DNA from: DATIGJ01 sp035644155
Lineage (GTDB): Bacteria > Patescibacteriota > Microgenomatia > Levybacterales > UBA12049
DNA length: 27,260 nt
Direction of reading: 5' to 3'
Assembly (NCBI GenBank): GCA_035644155.1
Contig: DASQPC010000054.1
Span: 1 to 27,260, forward strand
Within the stretch, counting starts at the first letter, position 1; the number at the start of each line of letters is the position of its first letter. Made by a program: the position numbers and the translations under genes. Below, one piece after another: positions 1 to 7,921 of this stretch. The notes under the pieces are model-generated. The model did not search any database and was not told the origin of the DNA. It saw nothing but the letters and a program-made list of their open reading frames with translations.

Positions 1-1
1 C

Positions 2-163
2 CTTGCGTGCAAGAATGATCTCAGTCTTTCGGCAACAGCCGGTTCCTTTATCAACAAGAAAGCTGGAGAAAAGCTTTTTGAAAAAGTCGGCTATTATTTT
101 AACGCAACTGATTTAGCAGAAGAGATACCTCACGTAATGAAACAACTGATTCTTTCTTCCTAA
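2..163 (+). CDS. C-terminal fragment of an unrecognised protein
   Basis: The frame is open from the left edge and ends at TAA 161-163, giving 53 codons; the start lies outside the window. The visible tail is mixed helical and soluble in character, with no membrane segment and no motif I can assign to a family. The reading frame is chosen because the other two forward frames carry early stops. The Fic gene follows after 74 nt on the same strand, and no terminator is obvious between them. Confidence 0.55.
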   Translation, partial: LACKNDLSLSATAGSFINKKAGEKLFEKVGYYFNATDLAEEIPHVMKQLILSS

Positions 164-237
164 ACATTCATGGAAGTGGCAGAAAAGGTATAGGTTTGGT
201 TGCCTTTTTTCGGGAATTGTGCGAGAATTAGCAAGAA

Positions 238-1293
238 ATGTATACGCCAAAATACAATATCACCAACAAAATCCTCAAATATATCGGCCTCATTGAGGCA
301 TGTAAAGAAGTCATTGATCATGCGCCGCTTCTTCCATATTACGAAAAAGCATTTCAAACTGATGCGATGGTCAGAAGCGTTCATCATGGGACACATATTG
401 AAGGAAATGAGCTCAATCTCACCCAAGCGGAGAAAGTTATGATGGGACAAGATGTGATTGCCAGACCTCGGGACATTCAGGAAGTGATTAACTATCGTCG
501 AGTTATGGAATATATTGATGAATCAGGAATCAAAAATCAAGAATCAGGAATTAAGGAAGAGTTTATAAAACATTTGCATGCCATGACTGTCTCTAAGATT
601 CTTGCGCAGGAACGGTGTGGTGTCTATCGGCAGACGCAAGTTGTTATCAAAAATAGCTTAACAGGAGAGGTAAGCTTTACGCCGCCTGTCGCATTAGCTG
701 TTCCTGTCCAAATCCAAGAGCTGATTGAATTTATTAACAACGCAAAAAGTGATGAAATCCATCCTGTTCTCAAAAGTGGCGTTGTCCATTATGAGTTGGT
801 CCGAATCCATCCGTTTGTCGATGGCAACGGCCGTGTGGCGCGTGCTCTTTCCACCTTTATGCTCTTTCGGGAAGGTTATGATATCCGAAAATTTTTCTCA
901 CTAGAGGAGTACTTCGATAATGACGCCGTGCGATATTATGATTCACTGCAAAGTGTAGAGCGTGAGAAAGGAGATGTGACAGTCTGGCTTGAATACTTTA
1001 CAGAAGGATTAGCAATTGAGCTGGCGAAGATTAAAGAAAAGATTGAGAAGATATCGGTTGATAGTAAGCTCAAAGAGCGTCTAGGCGGAACACCGATTCT
1101 TCTTTCAAATAGACAATTGAAGATTATTGAATATATCCAAGAGACAGGATTTTTGCAAAACCAAGCGTTTAAAACGATATTTCCTATGGTCTCAGAAGAT
1201 ACGGTCCTAAATGAGTTGAAGGGTCTTCTGAAAGCTGGTATTATACGAAAATCCGGAAGCACGAAGGGTGCGAAATACGTGATGAGTAAATGA
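238..1293 (+). CDS. Fic family protein with C-terminal winged helix
   Basis: Fic proteins transfer AMP or a related moiety from a nucleotide to hydroxyl side chains of target proteins. The catalytic loop HPFVDGNGRVAR is complete at about residues 191-202, with catalytic His191. An N-terminal inhibitory-helix motif of the IEGN type lies at residues 54-57, with Glu55 as the expected autoinhibitory Glu; the position four residues before it is Gly rather than the usual Ser/Thr. The last 70 residues form a winged-helix-like domain, as in many stand-alone Fic regulators. The 351-aa length is normal for this architecture. A 21-bp tandem duplication lies near residues 95-108. The ligase gene starts 18 nt downstream, so the two may share a transcript. 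Family is certain; the target is unknown. Confidence 0.93.
   Translation: MYTPKYNITNKILKYIGLIEACKEVIDHAPLLPYYEKAFQTDAMVRSVHHGTHIEGNELNLTQAEKVMMGQDVIARPRDIQEVINYRRVMEYIDESGIKNQESGIKEEFIKHLHAMTVSKILAQERCGVYRQTQVVIKNSLTGEVSFTPPVALAVPVQIQELIEFINNAKSDEIHPVLKSGVVHYELVRIHPFVDGNGRVARALSTFMLFREGYDIRKFFSLEEYFDNDAVRYYDSLQSVEREKGDVTVWLEYFTEGLAIELAKIKEKIEKISVDSKLKERLGGTPILLSNRQLKIIEYIQETGFLQNQAFKTIFPMVSEDTVLNELKGLLKAGIIRKSGSTKGAKYVMSK
520..561 (+). repeat. 21-bp tandem duplication inside fic
   Basis: Two adjacent 21-nt units (520-540 and 541-561) both begin GAATCAGGAAT and encode the heptapeptides ESGIKNQ and ESGIKEE. The length is a multiple of three, so the frame is kept. The encoded peptide resembles two other short stretches inside CopA in this window (near 14023-14057 and 14557-14594). 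Confidence 0.7.
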
Positions 1294-1311
1294 AGCAACT
1301 TTTGCATTTTT

Positions 1312-3069
1312 ATGACATTCCAAGCATTAGCGACATATTTTGAACAACTTGAAGCAACGTCTTCTCGTCTTGCTTTGATTGACATTCTCTCCAACCTTTT
1401 TAAATCAGTCAAAACAGGGGAGCAGATAGAAAAGATTTGTTATCTTGTGCAGGGAAGAGTGGCGCCATTTTTTGTCCCACTTGAGTTTGGGATGGCAGAT
1501 AAGATGATTGCAGCAGCGCTCGCAACAACTTACGGAGAAGATAAAGACGAAATTCTCAAACAGTATGCTCATCGTGGTGAGATGAGTCTTGTTGCCTATG
1601 AGCTTGCTAAGAAGCATCATCATACGGGCAGTCTTACAGTTGACCAAGTTTTTGTTGCTCTCAATACTGTCGCGACCACCTCAGGTGCTGGTTCTGTTGA
1701 AAAGAAAACAAATTTCTTTAGAGATGAACTTTTGAAAAAACTTGATCCGCTCTCAGTGAAATATGTAGTAAGAATTGTGTTGGGCAATCTTCGTCTTGGT
1801 ATTGGTGATCCGACGATTCTTGATGCATTAGCTCTGGCAATTCTTGATGATCGTACCCAGCGCAAAGTGCTTGAAGGAGCGTACAACAGAACATCAGCTC
1901 TTGGGCTTGTTGGGAAGACGCTCAAAGACTCTGGCATTGCTGAGCTAAAAAAACTCAAAGTCCGTGTAGGATTTCCCATCCGCTCGGAACTTTGTGAACG
2001 GTTACCAACGCCGGAAAAGGTGATTGAGAAAATGGGTACAGTGGATGCTCAGTATAAATACGATGGATTTCGGGTACAACTGCATAAGAAGGGGAATGAA
2101 GTGAGGATGTTTTCTCGTAATCTTGAAGATATGAGTCATATGTTTCCAGAACTCATTGAAGGAACGAGGAAACAAGTCAAGTCAAAAACCGCAATTCTTG
2201 ATAGTGAGGCACTCGCGTATCAACCTGAATCTGAAGAATTTTTGCCATTTCAAGAGACGACCAAGCGTCGTCGCAAGCATAATATTGAAGAAGTAGCCAA
2301 GAGTTTACCTTTGAAAGCATTTGTTTTCGATATTCTGTATGTTGATGGTAAGTCACTGATTGACGAACCACAATCAGAGCGAATGAAAATATTGGAAAGA
2401 GTTGTTTCTGCAAAGCAGAATTCTGAAGATATTCTTATTCCATCGGTTGGAAAAGTACTCACAGATCCTAAGAAGCTGCAATTTATGCTTGATGATGCAA
2501 TTTCTAAAGGCCTTGAAGGCGTTGTTGTAAAAAAAGTTGACTCGCCCTATGAGGCTGGAGGACGTAATTTTAATTGGGTGAAATTAAAAAGACATTCATC
2601 AGGAGAATTACACGATACCATTGATTGTGTGATTTTGGGATATGTGTATGGAAAGGGAAAGAGAACTGCTTTTGGCGCTGGCGCGTTGTTGGTTGGGGTG
2701 TATGACAAGCAAAAAGATGAGTTTGTGAGTGTGACACGAATTGGGACTGGATTAACCGATGATGAATGGAGAAGTATCAAAGAACGCACGCATGGGCTCG
2801 AACTTGACCACAAACCAGCTCGAGTCAACTCACTTATCACTCCCAATGTCTGGGTGAAGCCGGAAATTGTGATTGAAGTTTTGGCTGATGAAATTACGAG
2901 AAGTCCAATGCATACCGCAGGCGCTATTCTTGATGGGGAAGTCAAAGAGCCAGGTTATGCACTCCGGTTTCCTCGTCTTGTTTCTTTCAGAGACCGCGAC
3001 AAAAAATCTGAGGATGCAACGACAGTGAAAGAATTGATTGAGATGTATAAGAATCAGGGTAAAAAGTAG
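1312..3069 (+). CDS. lig: ATP-dependent DNA ligase, archaeal/LigB type
   Basis: Seals nicks in duplex DNA by adenylating itself, then the 5' phosphate. The adenylation motif KYDG is at residues 249-252, with nucleophile Lys249. An N-terminal DNA-binding region of about 220 residues precedes it; the nucleotidyltransferase core and the OB fold follow, and a late conserved block reads EVLADEITRSP. The 585-aa length matches archaeal and CPR replicative-type ligases. Start ATG 1312 gives the usual family N-terminus, with the LEATSSRL block in place. It follows fic by 18 nt without its own clear promoter. Bacteria normally use NAD-dependent LigA for replication; whether this genome also has ligA cannot be seen here. 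Confidence 0.96.
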   Translation: MTFQALATYFEQLEATSSRLALIDILSNLFKSVKTGEQIEKICYLVQGRVAPFFVPLEFGMADKMIAAALATTYGEDKDEILKQYAHRGEMSLVAYELAKKHHHTGSLTVDQVFVALNTVATTSGAGSVEKKTNFFRDELLKKLDPLSVKYVVRIVLGNLRLGIGDPTILDALALAILDDRTQRKVLEGAYNRTSALGLVGKTLKDSGIAELKKLKVRVGFPIRSELCERLPTPEKVIEKMGTVDAQYKYDGFRVQLHKKGNEVRMFSRNLEDMSHMFPELIEGTRKQVKSKTAILDSEALAYQPESEEFLPFQETTKRRRKHNIEEVAKSLPLKAFVFDILYVDGKSLIDEPQSERMKILERVVSAKQNSEDILIPSVGKVLTDPKKLQFMLDDAISKGLEGVVVKKVDSPYEAGGRNFNWVKLKRHSSGELHDTIDCVILGYVYGKGKRTAFGAGALLVGVYDKQKDEFVSVTRIGTGLTDDEWRSIKERTHGLELDHKPARVNSLITPNVWVKPEIVIEVLADEITRSPMHTAGAILDGEVKEPGYALRFPRLVSFRDRDKKSEDATTVKELIEMYKNQGKK

Positions 3070-3120
3070 TTGTCTACTCATTCTATATAAAACTACGAGA
3101 TGTGGCTGCCGTAACCACTA

Positions 3121-3129
3121 TGGTATAAT
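3121..3129 (+). promoter_or_regulatory. Extended -10 promoter of the GNAT gene
   Basis: TGG followed by TATAAT (3124-3129), 19 nt before ATG 3149. No good -35 is seen, as expected for an extended -10 promoter. Predicted leader is about 13 nt, with no Shine-Dalgarno sequence. Confidence 0.6.
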
Positions 3130-3148
3130 TTTTTTAACAATTTGAATC

Positions 3149-3802
3149 ATGAGTGCAGAATTGCCAAAAAAACGAGTAGACCAGCCAAAATCAGTTACTG
3201 AAAGCGGTGGAGGTGTTTTTGGTTCTCGAGAGCAATCTCTAAGACAAGATAATAGCTTTTTTAAAGCAAGATTTGTTGAAGTGAAAGCAATTTATCAAGG
3301 AGCGTTTGCCGGTGCTCCTTGGAACGAAACGTTATCAGATGCGGAGGTAACGCGAAGAATTCAGGACAATATGGGTAAACCTGGTTTTACTGCATTTACT
3401 TCCGAAAAAGGTGGACGGATCGTTGGCGCGGTCTGGTACGATACCCCTTCGTTAGATCAGTTGGAAGCTGAAAGAAGGAAACCACTCCGTGATTTTGCTG
3501 CTGATTTGCAAAGTTAGACGGGCATAAATACGTTAGTCTGGGAACGAGAAGTTATGGTTCATCCAGATTCTCAAGGACAAGGTATCGCCTCAGATTTGAG
3601 AGGTGTTTTCTTAACACATCTTGCAGAAGAATTTCCTGCTGGTGCAATAGTTTTAACAAGAATGAGAGAAGATAATACTGGTATTGTAAGAATTGCTGAA
3701 AAGCTTAGTTACAAAAGAACCGGGATCAGTCATCCATCTCAAAAGCCTGGAATTTCTCAAGAGTTTTGGTATAGGATAATACCTGCTCGAAAAACTACAT
3801 AA
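3149..3802 (+). pseudogene. GNAT acetyltransferase interrupted by an in-frame TAG
   Basis: Two open segments, 3149-3517 and 3554-3802, are in the same frame and separated only by the TAG at 3515-3517; translation continues sensibly through 3518-3553. The first half has the GNAT N-terminal part, including an xxGAVWYD beta-strand block. The second half has the acetyl-CoA-binding motif VHPDSQGQGIASDLR (Q-x-x-G-x-A). Neither half would make a complete fold. Read through, the product is 217 residues, normal for a GNAT protein with an N-terminal tail. Most likely a recent pseudogene; amber readthrough or an assembly error is possible. The acetyl acceptor is unknown. Confidence 0.8.
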
Positions 3803-3816
3803 AAGATCGTCTCTTG

Positions 3817-3825
3817 TGCTAAAAT
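3817..3825 (+). promoter_or_regulatory. Extended -10 promoter (TGC-TAAAAT)
   Basis: TGC plus TAAAAT (3820-3825), nine nt before ATG 3834. The predicted transcript start is about 2 nt upstream of the ATG. The box overlaps the alternative GTG start at 3816, which argues against that start. Confidence 0.6.
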
Positions 3826-3833
3826 TGGCTTTT

Positions 3834-4904
3834 ATGAGCAGTGCAGAATTTAGAGGAGGTAATCCTTATAAGCATCTTGAAGGTAAGGCGACTCAAAAGA
3901 TTCAAGCTACTGGATGGGATGATCCATTACCAGATTTGGAAAGACTCTTAGCAGCTAAAGAAGCACAAAAGGGAAAATGGTCTACTCAAGAAAAAGAATT
4001 GCCCAAAGTACTAGGAAACTTTTCTGATGGTATACATACTCATGATGATATTCAAGTAAGAGATGGTAAAATTTTTTACAATAACAATCAATATGATGTT
4101 AATACGTTGACGACACAATTGGAAGCCAAGAGACAATCTTTTGTAGGAACAAGTGAGCGCGTTGCTCGTCGTGCGTATGAAGTAGCCCCAGGTCTTCAGA
4201 AAGTATTTGCACCTTTCAATGGTGGGGAAACAATTGGTCTTTCCGCAGAACATACCGTGGCAGTAGATAGATTACCTATTGGGACACCTGCTCAAGTCGA
4301 TGCGCTTTATAAAAATGAATTTGCCCGAGGCATATATTTAGTTGATAAGCTTGAGCGTGGGCACTCGTATAGTGGAGTAAATATCAAACTTGGTTATACA
4401 GGGGCAATGCTTCGCTGGGATATTGAAGAGATTCAAAAAGGAGAAATAAAAGATATTACCTATTTGGATAATGAAGGAAAGAGGATAATAGATCGTAACA
4501 CTTCTGCAAGTGGAATAAAGATTACTTATACTGATGCTAATAATAAAGCTCGTGTTCATGAGCAATATTCGTGTGACATAAATCATCTTCCACAGTCGGT
4601 GAAAAAGCAAATGGGTAGTTTTGATGCGCTTTATCTTCGTGGAACAGAGAATTTGGTACACAACAAGAGTTTTTCTCTGCTTTATAAATCCTGTGTTGAA
4701 GGAGTGAAGCCAGGCGGCATTCTCGTCTCCGATTCGAAAATAGAGGATATTATGTGGAGGATGGAGGGTGTCTTTAAGAGAAGAGAGATTGTTACGTTAG
4801 GAGATTATGAGCAGTTTGGTTATGCGGGAAAAAATGCAAAAATAACTCCAGCAAATAAAGATTCAGCATTTCAAGGTCATGTAAATATTCTGCAAAAGAA
4901 GTAA
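3834..4904 (+). CDS. Unrecognised 356-aa protein, possibly methyltransferase-like
   Basis: Start ATG 3834 is chosen because an upstream in-frame GTG (3816) sits on the promoter. The N-terminal ~110 residues are polar and charged. A middle block has an APFNGGETIG segment that could be a nucleotide- or SAM-binding loop. Near the C-terminus, a FDALYLRGTEN strand and a VKPGGILVSDS segment resemble the late strands of class I SAM-dependent methyltransferases. The similarity is weak and no full SAM motif set is evident, so the function is open. No membrane segment or signal peptide. The first codons share the DNA AGTGCAGAATT with the start of the upstream GNAT gene. Confidence 0.75.
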   Translation: MSSAEFRGGNPYKHLEGKATQKIQATGWDDPLPDLERLLAAKEAQKGKWSTQEKELPKVLGNFSDGIHTHDDIQVRDGKIFYNNNQYDVNTLTTQLEAKRQSFVGTSERVARRAYEVAPGLQKVFAPFNGGETIGLSAEHTVAVDRLPIGTPAQVDALYKNEFARGIYLVDKLERGHSYSGVNIKLGYTGAMLRWDIEEIQKGEIKDITYLDNEGKRIIDRNTSASGIKITYTDANNKARVHEQYSCDINHLPQSVKKQMGSFDALYLRGTENLVHNKSFSLLYKSCVEGVKPGGILVSDSKIEDIMWRMEGVFKRREIVTLGDYEQFGYAGKNAKITPANKDSAFQGHVNILQKK

Positions 4905-4934
4905 ATATGGATATAAAACCTCATACTAACAGAG

Positions 4935-5006
4935 TTGTGCTACAATAGTTTGCATGCACTATGTCTGAGATCTTCATCTCCCCTCCAAATACTCCCGGGC
5001 GGTTTC
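4935..5006 (+). pseudogene. Dead 5' fragment of the endonuclease Q gene (direct repeat A)
   Basis: This stretch repeats the promoter and first 53 nt of the endonuclease Q gene at 6005. The 53-nt coding parts (4954-5006 and 6005-6057) match at 47 positions without a gap, and the -10 boxes TGCTACAAT and TGATACAAT also correspond. In this copy codon 5 is TGA instead of TGC, and a His of the HLH metal motif has become Pro. The match stops at 5006. Together with the intact copy it brackets the AbiEii-type module. Confidence 0.85.
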
Positions 5007-5079
5007 ATAGAATGTGATATTTGGTGTTGCGGGGAATATATGCTGTAATAATTTGATAGCATAAATCAAGCAAATTATA

Positions 5080-5085
5080 TATAAT
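5080..5085 (+). promoter_or_regulatory. -10 box of the AbiEii-type module
   Basis: TATAAT inside an A/T-rich run, ending 7 nt before the GTG start at 5093. The predicted +1 is about one nt before the start codon, so the mRNA would be leaderless. Confidence 0.55.
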
Positions 5086-5092
5086 AGCAACT

Positions 5093-5329
5093 GTGCATAC
5101 AGAATCTTTGCCCACATTCATCACCCGTTATTTTTGGGGGGACAATATCAAAGAACTAGATTTAGTAAACCATAAAAAGTATATTGTTCAGACACTTTTG
5201 GAACGAGGAGATCAACAGGCAATTACATGGCTTTTTTCTACAATAGATCGCGATACTATCCAAAAACTGTTAAAAGAAATTCAACTTAGTAAGAAATCTG
5301 CCAATTTTTGGCACATCTATTTTTCCTGA
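5093..5329 (+). CDS. Small partner protein of an AbiEii-type module (DUF6922-like)
   Basis: A 78-residue soluble protein starting at GTG. The N-terminal LPTFITRYFWGDN block and the C-terminal KKSANFWHIYFS block are typical of the small protein commonly encoded just before AbiEii/AbiGii-type nucleotidyltransferases; I recall this family as DUF6922. It ends 4 nt before the next ATG, so the two are cotranscribed. By position it is a candidate antitoxin or regulator, but no DNA-binding motif is visible and activity is unproven. Confidence 0.8.
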   Translation: MHTESLPTFITRYFWGDNIKELDLVNHKKYIVQTLLERGDQQAITWLFSTIDRDTIQKLLKEIQLSKKSANFWHIYFS

Positions 5330-5333
5330 GCCT

Positions 5334-5963
5334 ATGCAATATCATCCAGAAACTATACCGCAAGCAACACAGGCGGTTCTCTCTAAAATCAAACAACTAC
5401 CGCAGTTAGACGATTTTTATTTAAGCGGCGGTACTGCTCTTTCGCTGTATCTTGGTCATCGTGAGTCTGAAGATTTAGATTTTTTTACGGCAAGGAGTTT
5501 TCAACCAGAATTCTTGCAGCAAAAATTGTTATCCTATGGGAATCTCACCGATGTAAGCTTGGAGGAGGGAACCTTAAACTGCTTTATGGATGATGTAAAG
5601 TTGCAGTTCCTTTATTATCCATATTCTTTGCTTGAGCAACCAAAGAGATGGAATGAAATAAAACTTTCCGCACTTATCGATATTGCTTGTACAAAACTTA
5701 TGACAATTTCGATGAGAGGAAGTAAAAAGGATTTTATTGATATCTATGTATTTTTACAGCAGATGCCGCTAGAAAAGCTTTTTGAAGCATTGGCAAAAAA
5801 ATATCAGAAAACAGAGTACAATTATCCACATATTTTAAAATCTCTCGTTTATTTCGCAGACGCCGATGAGCAGCCAATGCCCAAAATGCATAATTCTCTT
5901 GCATGGGAAGCTGTCAAACAGTTCTTTATGAAAGAAATAAAAAATTTTCCTTTGGATAAATAA
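5334..5963 (+). CDS. AbiEii/AbiGii-type nucleotidyltransferase (putative toxin)
   Basis: A 209-residue protein with the nucleotidyltransferase signature: a GGTAL loop near residues 32-36, followed by RESEDLDFF with the metal-binding Asp pair. AbiEii homologues act as toxins of type IV toxin-antitoxin and abortive-infection systems by nucleotide transfer, reported mainly onto RNA. A second Asp-containing strand (VKLQFLYYP) and a helical C-terminal half complete the usual fold. The small upstream gene is its likely partner. The pair is bracketed by direct repeats of the next gene's 5' end, suggesting it arrived as a unit. Confidence 0.88.
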   Translation: MQYHPETIPQATQAVLSKIKQLPQLDDFYLSGGTALSLYLGHRESEDLDFFTARSFQPEFLQQKLLSYGNLTDVSLEEGTLNCFMDDVKLQFLYYPYSLLEQPKRWNEIKLSALIDIACTKLMTISMRGSKKDFIDIYVFLQQMPLEKLFEALAKKYQKTEYNYPHILKSLVYFADADEQPMPKMHNSLAWEAVKQFFMKEIKNFPLDK

Positions 5964-5983
5964 TTCCTCTAGCAACTATTTTT

Positions 5984-6057
5984 CTGTGATACAATAAAGC
6001 AAGAATGCACTATGTCTGCGATTTCCATCTTCATTCCAAATACTCCCGGGCGGTTTC
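5984..6057 (+). repeat. Direct repeat B: functional promoter and 5' end of endonuclease Q
   Basis: Intact counterpart of 4935-5006. It contains an extended -10 (TGA plus TACAAT at 5990-5995) nine nt before ATG 6005, so the mRNA is close to leaderless. Identity to copy A is 47/53 from the ATG onward, with a 2-nt length difference in the promoter part. Confidence 0.8.
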
Positions 6058-7336
6058 ACAAATGATGACGCTTCCTGTAATGGCACAGTACGCCAAACAA
6101 AAAGGTCTGGATATTCTCACAGCTTCTGACTTTACACATCCATTGTGGTTTAAAGAAATACAAAATCAGCTTGAAGAAGCAGGGGAAGGAATATATCGGC
6201 TTAAAGAACATGAGCCGTTACAAGATATACGTTTTCTTCTCTCAACAGAAATTTCAAGTATTTATAAGCAAGGTGACAAATTGCGCCGAATTCATAATTT
6301 GGTTTTTGTTCCCAGTCTTGCAGTTGCTGAAAAGATCAGTAAAGAACTTATTCGTCGTGGTTGTAATTTGAACGCAGATGGCAGGCCAATTGTGGGCTTA
6401 TCTTCCAAAAATCTTCTTGAGCTTATTCTTTCAATTGATAAGCGCTCAATGCTTATCCCATGTCACATCTGGACGCCGCATTTTGGGATTTATGGAAGTG
6501 CATCGGGTTTTGATTCGTTGGAAGAAGCGTTTGGAGAACTGGCACCACAGATTTATGGTATTGAGACGGGACTCTCAAGCGATCCTGATATGAATTGGCA
6601 AGTAACAGAGTTGCAAAACAGAAGCATCCTTTCTTTCTCTGACGCGCACAGTCCTGCAAAGATGAGCAGAGAAGCAACGGTATTTGATTTGGAGAAACCA
6701 ACGTATGAAAATATCCGTCAAGCGATTATGCGGCTTGCTACCAACTCGGATACAGAGAATAAAATTGCTTACACAATCGAATTTTATCCTGAAGAAGGGA
6801 AATATCATTTTTCAGGGCATCGAAATTGCAAGGTGGTCTATAACGTAGATGAGGTACGGGAAAAAGGGACAACATGTCCTGTTTGTCACCGGAGACTTAC
6901 CGAAGGAGTTTTTATGCGGGTGGAGCAATTGTCAGAGCCAAAGCTTATGGGGCGGGCAGAGGAGAAGAAAAATACTCATGGTCTTAAGTGGTATACCGAC
7001 AAAAAACATATCCAGCCGCCCTATGTCAAACTCGTTCCGCTTCTTGAAATTGTCGCCCAGTCTCTTGATTCAACAGTTGCCAGTCAGAAATCGCAAAATC
7101 TCTACGCAAAACTCTGTCATGAATTGACGTCTGAGATTGCAATCCTTTTGAGGACGCCGATTGCGGATATTGAGCATGTTGGTGGTAAGAAATTGGCAGA
7201 AGCGATTGTTAAGGTAAGAGGTGGAGATATTATTATTGATCCGGGATTTGATGGAGAGTTTGGCAAGGTGAAGATTTGGAGCGAGGAAGAAGAGAAAGCG
7301 GCAGAAGAAACACCACAGTTGCGTTTGGAACTTTAA
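6005..7336 (+). CDS. Endonuclease Q family protein (PHP domain)
   Basis: EndoQ nicks DNA 5' of deaminated bases and abasic sites and is known mainly from Thermococcales and a few bacteria. The 443-aa product begins with a PHP motif, CDFHLHSKYS, and further PHP metal ligands appear at CHIWTPHFG and SFSDAHSP. A zinc-finger-like block follows at about residues 280-305 (GHRNC, then CPVCHRRL), and a helical tail has a GGKKLAEAI segment. Length and domain order match the family. The acidic C-terminus is variable. A DNA-repair role is inferred; activity on uracil or inosine is not shown. The ATP-dependent ligase 3 kb upstream would make a plausible repair partner. Confidence 0.9.
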   Translation: MHYVCDFHLHSKYSRAVSQMMTLPVMAQYAKQKGLDILTASDFTHPLWFKEIQNQLEEAGEGIYRLKEHEPLQDIRFLLSTEISSIYKQGDKLRRIHNLVFVPSLAVAEKISKELIRRGCNLNADGRPIVGLSSKNLLELILSIDKRSMLIPCHIWTPHFGIYGSASGFDSLEEAFGELAPQIYGIETGLSSDPDMNWQVTELQNRSILSFSDAHSPAKMSREATVFDLEKPTYENIRQAIMRLATNSDTENKIAYTIEFYPEEGKYHFSGHRNCKVVYNVDEVREKGTTCPVCHRRLTEGVFMRVEQLSEPKLMGRAEEKKNTHGLKWYTDKKHIQPPYVKLVPLLEIVAQSLDSTVASQKSQNLYAKLCHELTSEIAILLRTPIADIEHVGGKKLAEAIVKVRGGDIIIDPGFDGEFGKVKIWSEEEEKAAEETPQLRLEL

Positions 7337-7376
7337 TTACAAATTAAAGAACAAGAAGCAAAAAGGGAATTCTTTA

Positions 7377-7412
7377 TGTTACAATCAAAAATATAAAGAT
7401 TTGAGAGGGGGT
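7377..7412 (+). promoter_or_regulatory. Extended -10 plus strong ribosome binding site
   Basis: TGT plus TACAAT (7380-7385) is followed by a purine-rich Shine-Dalgarno sequence GAGAGGGGGTG (7402-7412) eight nt before ATG 7421. It is the longest leader and the strongest SD in the window, in contrast to the near-leaderless genes around it. Confidence 0.6.
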
Positions 7413-7420
7413 GAAATAAC

Positions 7421-7852
7421 ATGGCTGAACAAAAAAAACAAGCAGAAGATCTTATAAAATGGATGGATGATCTCTTCAAAAAAGCGCCACATCTTCCTGA
7501 AAATATTCGTGAAGTTTTGGTAAAGATTACCCCTGTACTTTCATTAATTTTTGGTATTTTGGGTGTTATTGCAGGACTTGCTGCGTTGGGTTTATCGCCA
7601 ATTGCTTTATTTGGTGGAATTCACGCAAGTATGTTTGTCCTTGTGACAGGCGTCTTAGCAATTGCTTCCAGTGTCTTACTTTTGATAGCATATCCAAAGC
7701 TTTCTAAGTATGCCTATGCAGGATGGATGTTGTTATTTTGGTCGGAAGTGGTAAATGCTGTCTCATCACTTTTGTCACTTTCTGTTGGATCAATTATCGG
7801 GATTATTATCGGTTTTTATATTCTTTTTGAAATCAAAGGACACTATAAATAA
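7421..7852 (+). CDS. Small four-helix membrane protein, unknown function
   Basis: A 143-aa protein. A short amphipathic N-terminus (residues 1-30) precedes four hydrophobic segments at about 33-57, 63-88, 97-117 and 119-139. It is rich in Gly, Ala and Ser, with no catalytic motif. The strong SD suggests high expression. It is a stand-alone unit between its own promoter and a terminator. I do not recognise a characterised family. Confidence 0.85.
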   Translation: MAEQKKQAEDLIKWMDDLFKKAPHLPENIREVLVKITPVLSLIFGILGVIAGLAALGLSPIALFGGIHASMFVLVTGVLAIASSVLLLIAYPKLSKYAYAGWMLLFWSEVVNAVSSLLSLSVGSIIGIIIGFYILFEIKGHYK

Positions 7853-7870
7853 CGATAAGAGTTTATTGCA

Positions 7871-7903
7871 AAAACGGGAACAGGTGACTGGGCCCGTTTT
7901 TTT
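7871..7903 (+). terminator. Rho-independent terminator
   Basis: Outer stem AAAACGGG (7871-7878) pairs with CCCGTTTT (7893-7900). An inner CAG/CTG stem with a GTGA loop sits across a 2x2 internal loop, and a T-run follows. It ends the membrane-protein transcript, and the pth promoter starts two nt later. Confidence 0.8.
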
Positions 7904-7904
7904 G

Positions 7905-7913
7905 TGATATAAT
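7905..7913 (+). promoter_or_regulatory. Extended -10 promoter of pth
   Basis: TGA plus TATAAT (7908-7913), nine nt before ATG 7922. The predicted leader is about two nt. Confidence 0.65.
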
Positions 7914-7921
7914 ATGGCAAG

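Noticed and set aside
520..561. CRISPR-like repeat in fic
   Set aside because: Only two adjacent 21-bp units, no spacers, and both are translated in frame. No CRISPR array was seen anywhere in the window.
7331..7349. Perfect dyad CTTTAATT-ACA-AATTAAAG at the end of the endonuclease Q gene
   Set aside because: It is A/T-only in the stem apart from the ends and has no T-run; too weak to call a terminator or operator.
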